Assembly: GCA_030549495.1 (NCBI GenBank)
Contig: JAUIRK010000494.1
Location: forward strand, 1-64,000
Origin: Nectonema munidae
Taxonomy: Eukaryota > Nematomorpha > Nectonematoida > Nectonematidae
Direction: 5' to 3'
Length of the DNA: 64,000 bases
Positions within the stretch are counted from its first letter, which is position 1; each line of letters begins with the position of its first letter. The translations under genes and the position numbers were made by a program. Positions 48,562-59,697 of this stretch are shown one piece after another. The notes below the pieces were generated by a model. The model was not told where the DNA came from. It worked only from the letters and a program-made list of their open reading frames with translations, and made no database searches.

Positions 48562-50971
48562 CAGTGGAACCTCGCTAATTCGGACGATTTGGTTTTGAGG
48601 GAAAAATTTCCGAATAGAGAGGTTTCCGGTTAAACGAGGTTTGGCTAAGACAAAAAATTTTATTTTTGAAACCACTAAAAAAACAAAAAATGAAAAAAAA
48701 TAAGCCATAAGAGATAAAATTATTTTTTTAATAAAATAGTTGTCAATTGTTTTTTGTTGCAAATTCTTTTGTGTATTTTGATCCATTTTCTCTTCCACGT
48801 GCCAAAGGTATTTCAAAAATTCCAAGTTTTTTTTTATTTTCTTCCACGGTAGATCTATTTTGTTCAAAATATTTAATGAGCTTTTTTATCGATAATCTGG
48901 CTTCTTTTTGATGTACAATTTTAGTGACTTCTTCATCTTCTTCTGCTTCATCTTCGCTGGAATGTAAAACAATAATTACAATATCTCCTTCATTCAGGCT
49001 GGACGTGGTAGGCTCTTCTTTATCTGTCAACATACTCTAAAGCTTTTGAATCACCTTCAAGGGCGACAATTTCCTCCTGTAAATCATTTAAACATTCAAT
49101 ATCAAGGTTGACTTTTTCTAGTTCGGAACAATCAAGCTGAGGTACAATGTTTGTGTCTGAAACAAGATTTTATTGCTTCGGTTTTGACTTTTTCCCATGC
49201 AAAACAAATCATTCAAATATACTCTCTCAAATTCACTTGTTGCATTTCTTTATTTTCAATGTAATTTAAATAATGTCTGGTTAAACTTTTTCTATAATAG
49301 AGCTTAAAGTTTTGGATTATGCAGCATCCAGAAGTTGTATGTGACTTGTATTTGGCGGCAAAAAAAGTAATTTAACGTTAGAAAATTTGTCGTTGAATTT
49401 ATGACAGCAAGCATTGTCTAGTACAATGATGATTTTTTTCTTTTTTTGTTCCATCATTTTATTTATGTCCATCATCCAAGATGAAAACAATGAAGATATC
49501 ATCCAAGCTTTGGTGTTTGATCGATACTGGACATAAAATTCAGGATCAAATGATTTCGAAAAGCATCTTGATTTTTTTGGCTTTACCGATCACAAAAGGC
49601 TTTAACTTTTCTTTCCCAGAAGCGTTTGTGGCTAAAGCTACTGTTATTCTTTCTTTTGATTTTTTGAGACCCGAAACATTTTTGGTGGCTAGAGTATAGT
49701 TCGGGCCTAATCTGAAAAAGAGACTTGTTTCATCGATATTATAAATTTCATCGAGGTTGTAAACCTTCTCGAATATGGGCTCTATCATTTTTCAAAACAT
49801 CAAGATTAACTTCATTCGCCTCGCCCTATATCACAGGTTTCTCCAAATTATGTCTTTTTTTGAAACGGTGTAGCCGACCATTTGAATATAAAAAATCTTT
49901 GACTACTAATTTTTCACCAAATTTACAGGCTTGCTCTATTATAATAGCATCATTTATTGCCGCATTTTTTGTTGTTATGTCATTAATCCACAAAATTAAT
50001 GCCTCTTCAGGTTTTTTTTGAAAAGGTTGAGTCAATTTGGACACATTGTTTGTAGTCTTTTCAAAATTTTCATTATTTTGTAACCACTTTACACTATCCT
50101 AGATATCGCCAACAGTGGACTTTCCTGTAGAAACGTCAAACTAATTCAAAACAAACTCTCTCAGCTCTCGAATTGTCATTTTAGGAAAAAAAAATTTATG
50201 ATACAAATTTCTTTTTGGATTCGGAATGAAACTTCAACACGTGTCCGTTTGCTGCTCATTATTTTGAAAAAGCATGAGAATTTGAGCTTGAAAATTTTGA
50301 TGCTTTGAGTTTTAAAAATAAAGGAAAACGTTGAATAATAATATAATGAGAAAAATTTGAATAATTGAAATGTAAAATTAAATTGAATAAAAAAGAAGAA
50401 AGAAATCGACCATTTTGAAACTTCAGATAATATTTATTATAAAAAAATTATTACAGTTTAACTTACTAGTTTCAATAAATTTTATTTTTAATTGCAAAAT
50501 TTTTGTTTTTATGATTTTAATTAAATATGAAAGATCAATTTTTTAATTATTTTTTTCTGCAGGTGTTTATATTCTTGACGTATTGTTACTATTTTCAAGA
50601 TCTGTTTTTAAGTTTTATTGAACTTTTTTGTTTTTGTATCAAGAATTATTTTGGTCTTTCAATATTTTTGATAATTTTTGGTTTTACAATTGGAACATTT
50701 ACTTTTATTCTCTTGTTTTTTATACAATTTATTATAATAAAATACTTTACCCATATAATATTTAAAGACAATAACATGTTTTGAAATACATATTTAAAAT
50801 ATAATAACATTTATATAAAAAAAAATTCTATACCTCAATTTTCAAATAACTAGCCAGAAAAAATTTCCGGTTTGCGAATTTCCGGTAGTATAGGAAATTA
50901 CTATTCAAAAAATTGGTTTCACCCAAATTTTGTCCGGGTTGCGGGATTTCCGGCTTAGCAAGGTTCCACTG
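48562..50971 (-). mobile_element. Tigger/pogo DNA transposon, full length by its ends
   Basis: The ends are CAGTGGAACCTCGCTAA (left) and, as complement, CAGTGGAACCTTGCTAAGCC (right). TA flanks both sides (48560-48561, 50972-50973), the Tc1/mariner/pogo target duplication. At 2,410 bases it matches the usual Tigger length. A single transposase gene on the - strand fills it. The ends differ at only a few positions, so the copy is moderately young, but the transposase is broken by several stops and frameshifts. Confidence 0.93.
48743..50259 (-). pseudogene. Tigger transposase (CENP-B DNA-binding domains + DDE)
   Basis: The start at 50259 gives MSSKRTRVEVSFRIQKEIC, then MTIRELREFVL and FDVSTGKSTVGDI (psq/CENP-B N helix-turn-helix). 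SKLTQPFQKKPEEALILWIN and KFGEKLVVKDFLYSNGRLHR FKKRH follow (CENP-B C-type domain). The DDE catalytic domain has YNIDETSLFFRLGPNYTLA (first Asp), VLDNACCHKF (second Asp) and LLFLPPNTSHIQLLDAA (third Asp). An acidic tail with KKLIKYFEQN ends at 48743. Each domain is in place but in different frames or behind stops. Domesticated relatives in animals include CENPB, JRK and TIGD genes. Confidence 0.88.
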
Positions 50972-50973
50972 TA

Positions 50974-51480
50974 TATATATATATATATATGTTACATAAA
51001 CATTTAAGTATAAAACTAATATAGAAATGATATAATTTTTCAAATTGCGCTTTTTTAAAAAATGACTCCGATATTTCATGCCTTCTACAGCTCGTAATTT
51101 TAACAATATTTTTTTTTTAAATGATTTTCCTGTACCTAAATAAGGCTGTAAACTTCATACGTTCTCCCAAGTTTTATTATGCTACTTAAGTCATATGAAT
51201 ACGTTAAGAAATGAAGATTCTTCGAAACAATCAAAGATTAGTATGCTGTTTAGTTCAAAAATGGTTGTTAAAGAAATAAAATACACTATCAAAAAGCAAA
51301 CATACCAACAATAGCTAATGACAAAATATACCAAAAAGTGTTACCTTTTTCATCTGAAAATCTGAATATGCTAAAATGATAAAATTACCTTTTGGCCAGG
51401 GTATGTTTTGAAAAAGCTAGAAGATATAAAATTTAGAAAAACTGATTTTGAAAAGAAATGAAATTGAGGATGATGCTTTG
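50974..51480. other. AT-rich stretch, (TA)n microsatellite at its left edge
   Basis: TATATATATATATATATAT at 50972-50991, then no gene. Confidence 0.5.
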
Positions 51481-52985
51481 AAAAAAATGATCGACGATAG
51501 AAAAGAGGCTTCAGTATTGATATTCGAAGTTTTTTAATATACGAAAAAAGGCTCAAAAGAAAAATAAAATGCAAATAAAAATTGAAGCAATAGATGGAAA
51601 AAAGTTCGAAAGAAGTTATGATGAAGAAGGTTTACAAGATGAAAATACACAAGGTGTGTGCAAAAAATCGCATAAAAGATGTAGGAAAATTGGAACTTTA
51701 CCCCATGATATATTAAAAATTGAAAGATTAGTTTGAACGTTATCTAGAAACAATGTTTCCCCCACAGCATCTTTTGCTATTTTTCAAACATTATTAAAGC
51801 GTCTGAAGGCGATGCAAACAAAATAAATATTCATCCTACTCAGGTTATAAATAAAAATTGAAGTTATAGAAAAAATTCCAAGCAAAATAAGACTCATTGA
51901 TATCATCAAACTTGATAAATCTACAGTGGGATGAAAAGTTGTAATCTGCATTAAATACACGTTTCACTTTAAAGAAAGAATACATGCTATTGTTTCAAAT
52001 AATAATATGGTTAAAATACTTGCGTCCCTTTGATCAATCCTTATGTGACAAAGGAGGGAAAGCATTAAGTTTACTCAAAAAATGGAATTGTAAAGACTTT
52101 GTAAAAAGAATGGTTTTTGACACAACTAATCTTAACGGTGGACATTTAACTTCAACAGGTATTTGCATTCAAAAAAGGCTAAAGAAACCTCTTCTTTGGT
52201 GTCCTTGTTGACATCATATTGGTGAATTATTACTAAAAAAAGTGTGGGAAGACTTGAAAATATATACAACATCTGGACAAGAGTATGAGTTTTTTAATTA
52301 ATTCAGAAAAGAATTGAAAAAGTTATATTTAAGTGACCGAACAAGTTATACTTTCTATGGAGCTGAAAATTATTTATAGTTTAAAAATTGTTATGCTGAA
52401 AAAAATCCTAAAAAATTCTTAACGGTAGGAAAAATGGAAAAAATAATACTTTTCACAAATTTTTGTGTCTTTATTTGCCATGGTGGTTTACTGCAAACAG
52501 TGTTGAAGATAAAGTTGCTAATGATTTAAATCTTATAAATTCATTTTTGGGAGAAGAAATGCTAAAAAGATTTTTATGAATCATCTTTGGTATTTAACTG
52601 AAGATTTAGTGGATCTTTATCAAAACAAAAAATTGTTAAAAGTATAAAATCTTTTAAAAAGGACAAAGGACTAAAACTTTAGTATAAGATTTGGATGAAC
52701 AATCTGTATTTCCAAAAAAAGCTCTTTAAAAATAAAGTAAAATTACATACTTTAGTTGAAAGCTCTTCATGGTCTTTTTTTAAATATCAAAATTTGGATG
52801 AGTTTTCTACATTTAGAAATCGAAAATGAGGGAAAAATATCGATAACAGTGAAGTTGTCTCAAATTTTTTTGTAGTAAATGATAATGCGGAAAGAGGAGT
52901 AAAATTGGCTTCTGATTACATTCATTCGGCTTGAAATGATAGAAATTTAGAGAAATCAACCCTGATCAAAATTGCTTTAAACTAA
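51480..52985 (+). mobile_element. Broken DNA-transposon gene, family not named
   Basis: The + strand pieces read: KSHKRCRKIGTLPHDILKIE; NVSPTASFAIFQTLLK; KILASL...CDKGGKALSLLKKWNCKDFV (75-codon open stretch 51984-52211); VFDTTNLNGGHLTSTG; IQKRLKKPLLWCPC and HHIGELLLKKVW; TSGQEYEFF; WWFTANSVEDKVANDLNLIN; TLVESSSWSFFKYQ; and VVNDNAERGVKLASDYIHSA. The D-T-T-x-x-N-x-G, L-x-C-x-x-H-H and N-D-x-A-E-R-G-V-K-L blocks recur, from memory, in a multicopy transposase-like family of arthropods and other invertebrates. Many stops; ends not found. Confidence 0.5.
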
Positions 52986-53049
52986 TAAAATATCATTTAT
53001 TTAAATGGTAATGTTTTTATTTATAAAAATGGAATACTTTTAAGCTTTG

Positions 53050-53485
53050 TCAATACATTTGAGCAAAATTTTAACGCCATCTATCATAAAATATAAAATT
53101 GGATGAAACTTTAAATTCATATTTTTGATGTGTATTTACGTCGCCAAAAAAAAGTTTAGCTTTATCTTGACTTTTTTCAAAAATATGGGAGAACAAACAC
53201 CCCCCCCCCCTATACTATTTAAAAAAATGAAATAATCAACTTATCTTTAAACAGACAATATCGGTATTCTGAGAATATAAAGCAAATAAAAAAACACATG
53301 GGAAAATTATTGATATCAATGGCAGGGACGATCAAATCGTTTAACTTTGATAAGATGGGCCTTCTACCAGTGATAAGAAATTTTTAATAAAAAATTACTG
53401 TTAGGAATAAGAAACGAATGAAAAAAAAACAAAAATCATATATTTTTTCTACACAAAAACACCACATAAGTGTAAGAGTTATGCA
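53050..53485. other. Short intergenic stretch
   Basis: No gene; a C-run of about 10 bases at 53199-53208. Confidence 0.5.
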
Positions 53486-53589
53486 TCAGACGTATAAAAA
53501 ATAGATGCCACAGAATGGAAAACAGAAGAAAACTTCGGATATCTCAAAGTTTAATCGAAGACACGAATTGGAGATACTATATTTAAATA
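53486..53589 (+). repeat. 104-base dispersed repeat, copy 2
   Basis: See copy 1 at 48148-48251. It lies just beyond the 3' end of the ELMOD gene. Confidence 0.8.
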
Positions 53590-53618
53590 GGCAAAAATCA
53601 TAGAAAAATAATTGTTAA

Positions 53619-53624
53619 TTTATT
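53619..53624 (-). promoter_or_regulatory. Possible polyadenylation signal overlapping the ELMOD stop codon
   Basis: On the - strand GAATAAATT contains AATAAA, whose TAA is the stop codon. If it is used, the 3' UTR would be only a few tens of bases. No other AATAAA stands out immediately downstream. Confidence 0.35.
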
Positions 53625-54534
53625 CAAGTTCACTAAAATCGGAGGAATATGTTTCAAAAAGTGTTAACTTTTTAAGTTGAAGTTCTTCTTTTACAAAACT
53701 TTTGTATTCATTAAAAATTTTAGGAAACTCCATTATACTTTTGGGATTTTTAGAAAACCAAATCATACTAAAATCATAAAATAAAGAAGAATAAACTAAA
53801 TGAAAATGTTTAATGCCCAAACATTTAAAGTTGCATAAGAAGAATTTTAAGTCTCCATTGGAAAATAAAGAATATGTAAAATGAGAAATATTAATAGCAA
53901 CTATAGCAAAAGACCATTTCGATACTTCATGCTTACTCCAACTATTAAATGTAGATAGGCCAAAAGAAGTTTTAACGAAAAAATTTAAATTCATAAGAGA
54001 TAGCAGACCCATTCCTCTAAAATCTCTATCAGGTCTATCACTTTGAAAACCCAATTCTTTCCATTTCTCGCTTATGTGCCCTTCAATTTCAATTCCAGGC
54101 ATAAGTTCTTCCCAAAGAGACATAAGAAGAGATGTATGAGATGAATTTTCTGAATTAAAAGAGATACTTTTGTATTGAGAAATATCATACAAAAATCTAT
54201 TATAAGAATTTATAAAGGATACAATATTAGACAAAACAGACTGACTTTTTTCATCAAGACTTATTGCTTTCTCAGCAGTTAGAATAGATAGAATTTCTGT
54301 ATAGTTGGTATTTTCATTAAATAAAACTTCATCAACCTTAAGATTACGATACAATCTTAAATTTAAATCAACGGCTTCGATAGTTTTATAAAAAGGAACA
54401 TAATGTGACATATTTAATATTCTCTGAAAATTTGAACAATTATAATATTTACAAAAAATATAATCAAAAAAATAAGTGAGATAAATCATAAGTTTTTCAT
54501 GAATTAAGTTAAAAATATAACAAAAAAATGACAT
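53620..54534 (-). CDS. ELMOD: ELMO-domain protein (ELMOD1/2-like Arf/Arl GTPase-activating protein), intronless
   Basis: The intact 304-residue frame is close to the length of animal ELMOD2 (about 293). Residues 1-35 are hydrophobic/aromatic (MSFFCYIFNLIHEKLMIYLT), as in other ELMODs. The ELMO domain spans roughly 134-285: SLLMSLWEELMPGIEIEG; then KWKELGFQSDRPDRDFRGMG, which contains the family GAP signature G-F-Q-x4-D-F-R-G with its Arg (about R173); then FAIVAINISHFTYSLF; FHLVYSSLFYDFSMIWF; and NPKSIMEFPKIFNEYK. ELMOD proteins stimulate GTP hydrolysis by Arl2, Arl3 and Arf GTPases. The first Met is used because it matches the ELMOD N-terminus; a pyrimidine-rich TTTTATTCTTTTAG lies four bases before it, so a 5' UTR intron is possible. 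It is divergent but has no break. Confidence 0.9.
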   Translation of the reverse strand: MSFFCYIFNLIHEKLMIYLTYFFDYIFCKYYNCSNFQRILNMSHYVPFYKTIEAVDLNLRLYRNLKVDEVLFNENTNYTEILSILTAEKAISLDEKSQSVLSNIVSFINSYNRFLYDISQYKSISFNSENSSHTSLLMSLWEELMPGIEIEGHISEKWKELGFQSDRPDRDFRGMGLLSLMNLNFFVKTSFGLSTFNSWSKHEVSKWSFAIVAINISHFTYSLFSNGDLKFFLCNFKCLGIKHFHLVYSSLFYDFSMIWFSKNPKSIMEFPKIFNEYKSFVKEELQLKKLTLFETYSSDFSELE

Positions 54535-54539
54535 TTACT

Positions 54540-55155
54540 AAAAGAATAAAACTGAAATTAAAAGTTTTAAAATTTGGATAAAAAATTGATTAAATTTTCA
54601 TATTTCATCCATGTTAGTTTTAAGTATTTAAAAAAATTAATTATTTTTATTTAAAATTACATTAATTAATCTTTAAACAATTTTTTATTTTTTTTTTGTT
54701 GGCAAAATTTGATACAAAATCTTCATATTCTGATAAAATTGAAGGATGAAAAAAAGTCATTGTAGCTATTCAATATTTAAAAATAGAATACATTAGGAAA
54801 AAAATCATTTATTTTAATCGACTTAGTGTTTTGGTTATATTTTAGAACAATGTGTTTGCGCAAAAAGTCTCACCCTTCTGAAATTTCGACATTGAATAAT
54901 AATTTGAAAATAGATTTTTCTTGAAACTTATCTTATTATCAAAGTTATATTTATAAAATATATTTTAAAAAATTGAAACTTTTAATTTTGTTGAAATTAA
55001 ATAAAAACAAAGAGCACTAAATTTGGAATAAAAATGGATAATTTCGATTTCTTTTCCTAAAATAATCATATTTTCAATATTGCCTCCTCATTGTTTTATA
55101 TCAAACAGCAAAACAACTTTTGTATTAATATAATATCAAATTAAATACAGAGAAA
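54540..55155. other. AT-rich stretch upstream of ELMOD
   Basis: No gene; it presumably contains the ELMOD promoter, with no distinct element visible. Confidence 0.45.
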
Positions 55156-55163
55156 AATATAAA

Positions 55164-55310
55164 TCGGCAGATGGCTTTGTGGTAAGAGTGTGGGGTCTCG
55201 ATCCAAATGGTCTGGTTTCACTTCCTGATTGTGACTATTCTTACCATCTGTCCAGCTATAGAGGTTTATTCTTCCCTTGAATGCGATACCGACAACTAAA
55301 AAAAATTAAA
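55164..55310 (+). mobile_element. tRNA-derived SINE
   Basis: GATGGCTTTGTGGTAAGAGT is a good box A (tRNA D-arm) and GGTCTGGTTTCACTTCCTGA a box B-like T-arm about 40 bases later. A non-tRNA body (CCATCTGTCCAGCTATAGAG) and an A-rich tail (AAAAAAAATTAAAAATAAAA) follow. It directly abuts the 3' tail of the LINE at 55337 on the other strand. Confidence 0.6.
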
Positions 55311-55336
55311 AATAAAATATATGTTAATATTATGTA

Positions 55337-57250
55337 ATTGAAGAAGAAGAAAGAGAAGAAGAATTTATTTCATAATACACCACAGAGATATAACAGAGTG
55401 AAAAATAGAAAATGAAATTATGAAACATTTGTGAGATTTGTGATCATAAGAAACGCGTGTATCCTACCACCCTGATAAAAATTTAAAAAAAATTTCAAAT
55501 ATATGATTACAGTAAAAATTGAAGAAAAATAGGATAAATATGAAAAGAAATTGAAAAGAATGAAGGAACAAAATATCTTTACCGTTTGAGTAACCCGAGT
55601 TTTCAACGCTGTAGGTAAGATGGGGAACAAAAAATGACTTATAAATGATAATTTTTATTTTTAAAGGCATTAAATTTTTGAATGACTTTAATTTTCCAAT
55701 AACAGTATTTAATTTAGCTAATACATGAAATCTATGAGTTCTTCAGTTAAGTTTTGTACCAATAACAAGACCGAAAAAGTTAAAGGATCAACAATATGAT
55801 AATCGAGTTCAGGCACAGTTGAACTTTTTGAATTTGAAAAAATCATTGCTATACTTTTGTTAATATTAACACTTAGACTATTGAGAGTAAACCAATTTGA
55901 AATATTTTAAAAAATCTTTTTGTCAACGGAGACTTTGAAAGCAATTAAAATGGCAAAAACAAGTCAAAATGTCCACACACTTTATGAAGATCTTTTATAT
56001 AAATACTAAATAGTAAAGGACCGAGAATCGATCCTTGTGGCACCCCACTATTTAAAGAAGGATAGTTGGACAAAGTATTTTTAACACTAAGAAATTGGAA
56101 TCGATCACTTAGATATGATTTCATGAAACTACATGATTTGTAATCAAACCCAAGCAAAGTTAGTGGACTAAAAGAGGAGGATATCGAGTCCAATGCCTTC
56201 GACAAATCCAAAAAAAGCGAAATAACCGAAAGTTTTTCATCTAACTTAATTATTATATTATCAACAAAGAATGAAGAAGGGAAGTTGAATGATTTTTTCT
56301 GAAGCCAAATTGTTTGGTGTAAATAAGATTATTTTCCGAAAAATAACCATAGATTCTGCTGTTGATAAGCTTTTTAAAAATTTTGGATAGAGTTGATATA
56401 ATTGATATTGGCCTATAATTAGAAATCACGTGTTTACTGCCTTTTTAAAGATAGGGATAACCTTGGAAAACTTAAAAATTTTAGGAAATATGGAAAATTC
56501 AAGACAAAAATTGTATTCTATCAGCAAAAGTGCAGCAGCCTTTTGAACAAAATTTTGAATTAAAGTTACAGAGAAACCAAAAAAGTGAGTTTGTCAAACG
56601 TAAAGCTAGTTTTGCTAATTTGAGGTAAATTAGGGTAATCTGTCGGACTATTGGAGGAGTCATTATTGCAGAAATGTTGAATAAAACAACTAGCGATAGA
56701 GCTTTCATCTTCTATTACATTACCGTCAATTTTTAAACCAATTTTATCTGACGAACAATTCGATAAGTTTTTGAGCCTCTTCCATAGTTGCCTAGAAGAA
56801 CAAGAACTTAAGTGTTGTAGAAAAAACAAATTTTGAAAAAACTAGTAAGAACCTTTATTTTTTTCCTATAAAAGGCAAATTTATTTTTTAAAGTATTATA
56901 GAGGTTGTTATTTTACGAAATTTTTTTTAATACGATTAAACAAATGATAACGAACTCTAATTGACTTCATTAGTCCATGAGTCATCCGAGGATTATGGGC
57001 ATTAATATATTTGTATTTTTTAATAGTTTTTTTGAATATAGTGCACATTTTAACTTCTTTCCAGATAATATTGTTCAAAATCATTAAAAAAGAATTCGGA
57101 TCATCATAGTAAGTATGTAAAATTTTATGAAAATCAAGAGAATTCAATTTGGATGTCAACTTATAATAATCAATTTTTTTAATATTGATGACTTCATTAT
57201 TCCAGAAATGAAAGCAGTATGGCCGATTTTTATGAAAACACATATTTAAT
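55337..57250 (-). mobile_element. LINE copy D, 3' half (linker, RT, tail)
   Basis: Reading on the - strand, linker sequence lies at 57243-56908 (HNPRMTHGLMKSIRVRYHLF) and a following domain at 56829-56499 (LWKRLKNLSNCSSDKIGLKI). The RT boxes are at 56340-55945: SKALDSISSSFSPLTLLGFD, then SGVPQGSILGPLLFSIYIKD. A thumb piece (KIKIIIYKSFFVPHLTYS) is at 55670-55464. The YADD box is lost. The 3' tail is a (TTC)n microsatellite (complement of 55341-55367). Several frame breaks. The VPQGSILGPLLF form differs from copies A and B. Confidence 0.8.
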
Positions 57251-58690
57251 TGTAAATTTCTAATTTTTTAAACGTATACCACAAATTTGATCTCTACCAT
57301 TGGATATTTTCAAACTATAAATCTAAAAAATTAGTACAGAAGTGAAATTAGCATGACTTATTTAGTATTACAACATACATTTTATCTTAAATTTGAATTA
57401 ATATTTCAATTAAATGCACAATACATCATTTATAACGTGGATGTGCGGGTCCAATGCCAGGAACCAGCTTTATAAATTGTGCGCGTTATAAAGGATCTAG
57501 TGAACCCCGTGTTATATGACCATAAAAAACGGGAGCCGAGACCCCACCTGCGTTATATTCTGATCAATTAAAATTTTGACTGACGCGAATATAAATATTA
57601 GCCATATTAATTAAATTAAATATATATTAGTATTAAGCCTTCATAGCCGAATATAAATATCAATTTCTAAGAGATTATCAAATATAGACACTAAATTATA
57701 AGCTTCTACGGTTATTATAAAAATTAAAAAAATATATTTTTGAATTGATTGACACTTTTTGACATTGAAGAAGCATTTAACTATAATTGAAAATTATATC
57801 AAAAGATGCAGCTAACAACTTTTTTAAAAGTCACAAAATTTGAATGGATATTTCGGATCTATAATATATCAATACCCTAATTTTTAGAGTATTGCTAAAA
57901 AGTGGGCCAGAGTACGCCATAATACAGAGACTAATTAAAAAAATAAATATTTTGTTATTTATATAAATAGTTAATATAATTAATAACAAAAACACTATTT
58001 TTATTGAAAAAAAGGAAAAACTAGTAACTATTTAAAAATTAATTGCATCATTAATTTATTTTTATTATTTCTTCTTATATGCATTCATTTAGAATAGAAT
58101 AGATCATACAAAAAACATTAATAGAGACAAAATTATAAATGTTTTAACAATATTTTCTATTAATTATACAAGAAAATATATTATTGTATAAAGTATACAT
58201 AGTTTTTAGTGAAAAAATAAGATTTTGTATTTAAAACAAAACTTGAAACTTGGTTATGAAATTTTCGCTTCAAAATGTAGAGTAAAGTAGAAATATATCC
58301 ATTTTTTCTTTTTTTAAAGTTCAAATCAATTATTTATAAGTATTAGTGAAAAATATATTGTTTACTCGATATAACTAACAAATAATTATAATATTTTTTC
58401 AAGTATAATTTTAATTATTTGAGAATATCTTTGTAATCCCCATTTGGGGATCATGGTCTACATAGATCAAAATTACAAGAATTTACCTTATCAAAAGGTT
58501 TCTAGAAATTTAAAATGCACGATTAAAAAGTTTATATATTCAAATTAACTAATTGAAGTCAAAAAAAGTAATATAAAATTATGATCATTGATTCATTATG
58601 TAAAAAATTTCAGCAAAGCATACCACTTGTGAAATTAACAAATTAAATTATCTTATTTACTTTTTAATATAAGGTAAATAAATATATAAC
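57251..58690. other. AT-rich sequence between two LINE pieces, probably an inserted decayed DNA element
   Basis: No open frame. Near 57436-57550 there are motifs such as GTGAACCCCGTGTTATATGA and GTGCGCGTTATAAAGG. These resemble the subterminal repeats of pogo/Tigger-type elements, but a matching far end was not found. Confidence 0.35.
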
Positions 58691-58801
58691 AGTTTACAAA
58701 ACCTAGCAAATATTTAGGAAAACTAAAGCTTTAGGAAAACGATGGTTATTGGAAACAAAAGGAAAACTTATGTTAATGATGTAGTTAATTTTTTCTATTA
58801 A

Positions 58802-59697
58802 TTAATCATAGTAATCGTTAACATTTTTGAATTCCCAATTTTCTCTCCACAAATTAAAATAAATATGCTTGAAATTTTTGTTACTAAAAACTCTGAAACA
58901 TTCATTTTTTTCATCTACATTTGTAAGATTATTAAAATAGTTTTTGTACAATATGAAGTTAGGAAAATGATCTGAAATGTCAACCATGATATTGCCTGAA
59001 AAGCTACAATTACACTCAAAATTAGTAAAAATATTATCAATACAAGTGTGATTAGTTTATAAATTCTAGTCGAACCTAAAATTTTGGGAAAAAATTTTTT
59101 TTCATATAATAAATTATAAAAATCAAAAACATCATTACATATATCAAACTTATTCATATCTAAATTAAAATCTCCTAAAATAAACGTATTCTTATTACTT
59201 TGGCTATGAAAGAGAAGATTTTCTAATTCTGATAAAAAAAAGTTTAACTTCGGAACTGGGGGCCGGTAAATTGAGATGATTCTGAAACTTGAAAAGTCAA
59301 CAATCATGAATTCAAAAGAGGAGATTTCAAGACAGGTACTAACTAATGTATATCTAAAATTTTCTTTAATGTATACGCCTAAACCTCCACCTCGACGTTG
59401 AATACGTTCTGAAGAAACAAAATTAAAACCCTTTAAATCCTTATAACAACTGGGTTGCCATATTTCTGTTAGTGCGAAAATATCAATGTTAGGATAACCT
59501 ACTTCATCAATAAACATATTAATATATTCATAATTTTTGTTTAAACTTCGACAGTTGAGGTGAAAAAGTGAAAGATTACGTGGTGAGACTCTATTATTTT
59601 GTGAATCAAACAATTGTTTAAGACCATCAATAGTATAAAAGTTGAAGTCAACCTTGGGAAAAGTAAATCCTTTAAAGTTATTAATGTATTTATTCAT
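58802..59697 (-). pseudogene. LINE ORF2 endonuclease domain (copy D')
   Basis: 260 codons are open from MNKYINNFKGFTFPKVDFNF: LSLFHLNCRSLNKNYEYINM, IFALTEIWQPS (catalytic Glu), GGGLGVYI, FILGDFNLDMNKF (GDFN). After a frame change the stretch 58987-58802 continues MVDISDHFPNFILYKNYF (SDH box). These are the standard APE-type endonuclease motifs of non-LTR retrotransposons. Confidence 0.8.

Noticed and set aside
49481-50021. + strand open frames over the Tigger transposase
   Set aside because: Antisense shadows of the - strand transposase, whose domains are recognisable.
50527-50784. Open frame on the + strand encoding a very hydrophobic, Phe/Ile-rich 85-residue protein, membrane-like
   Set aside because: It lies antisense within the Tigger element in T-rich DNA; the hydrophobicity follows from base composition.
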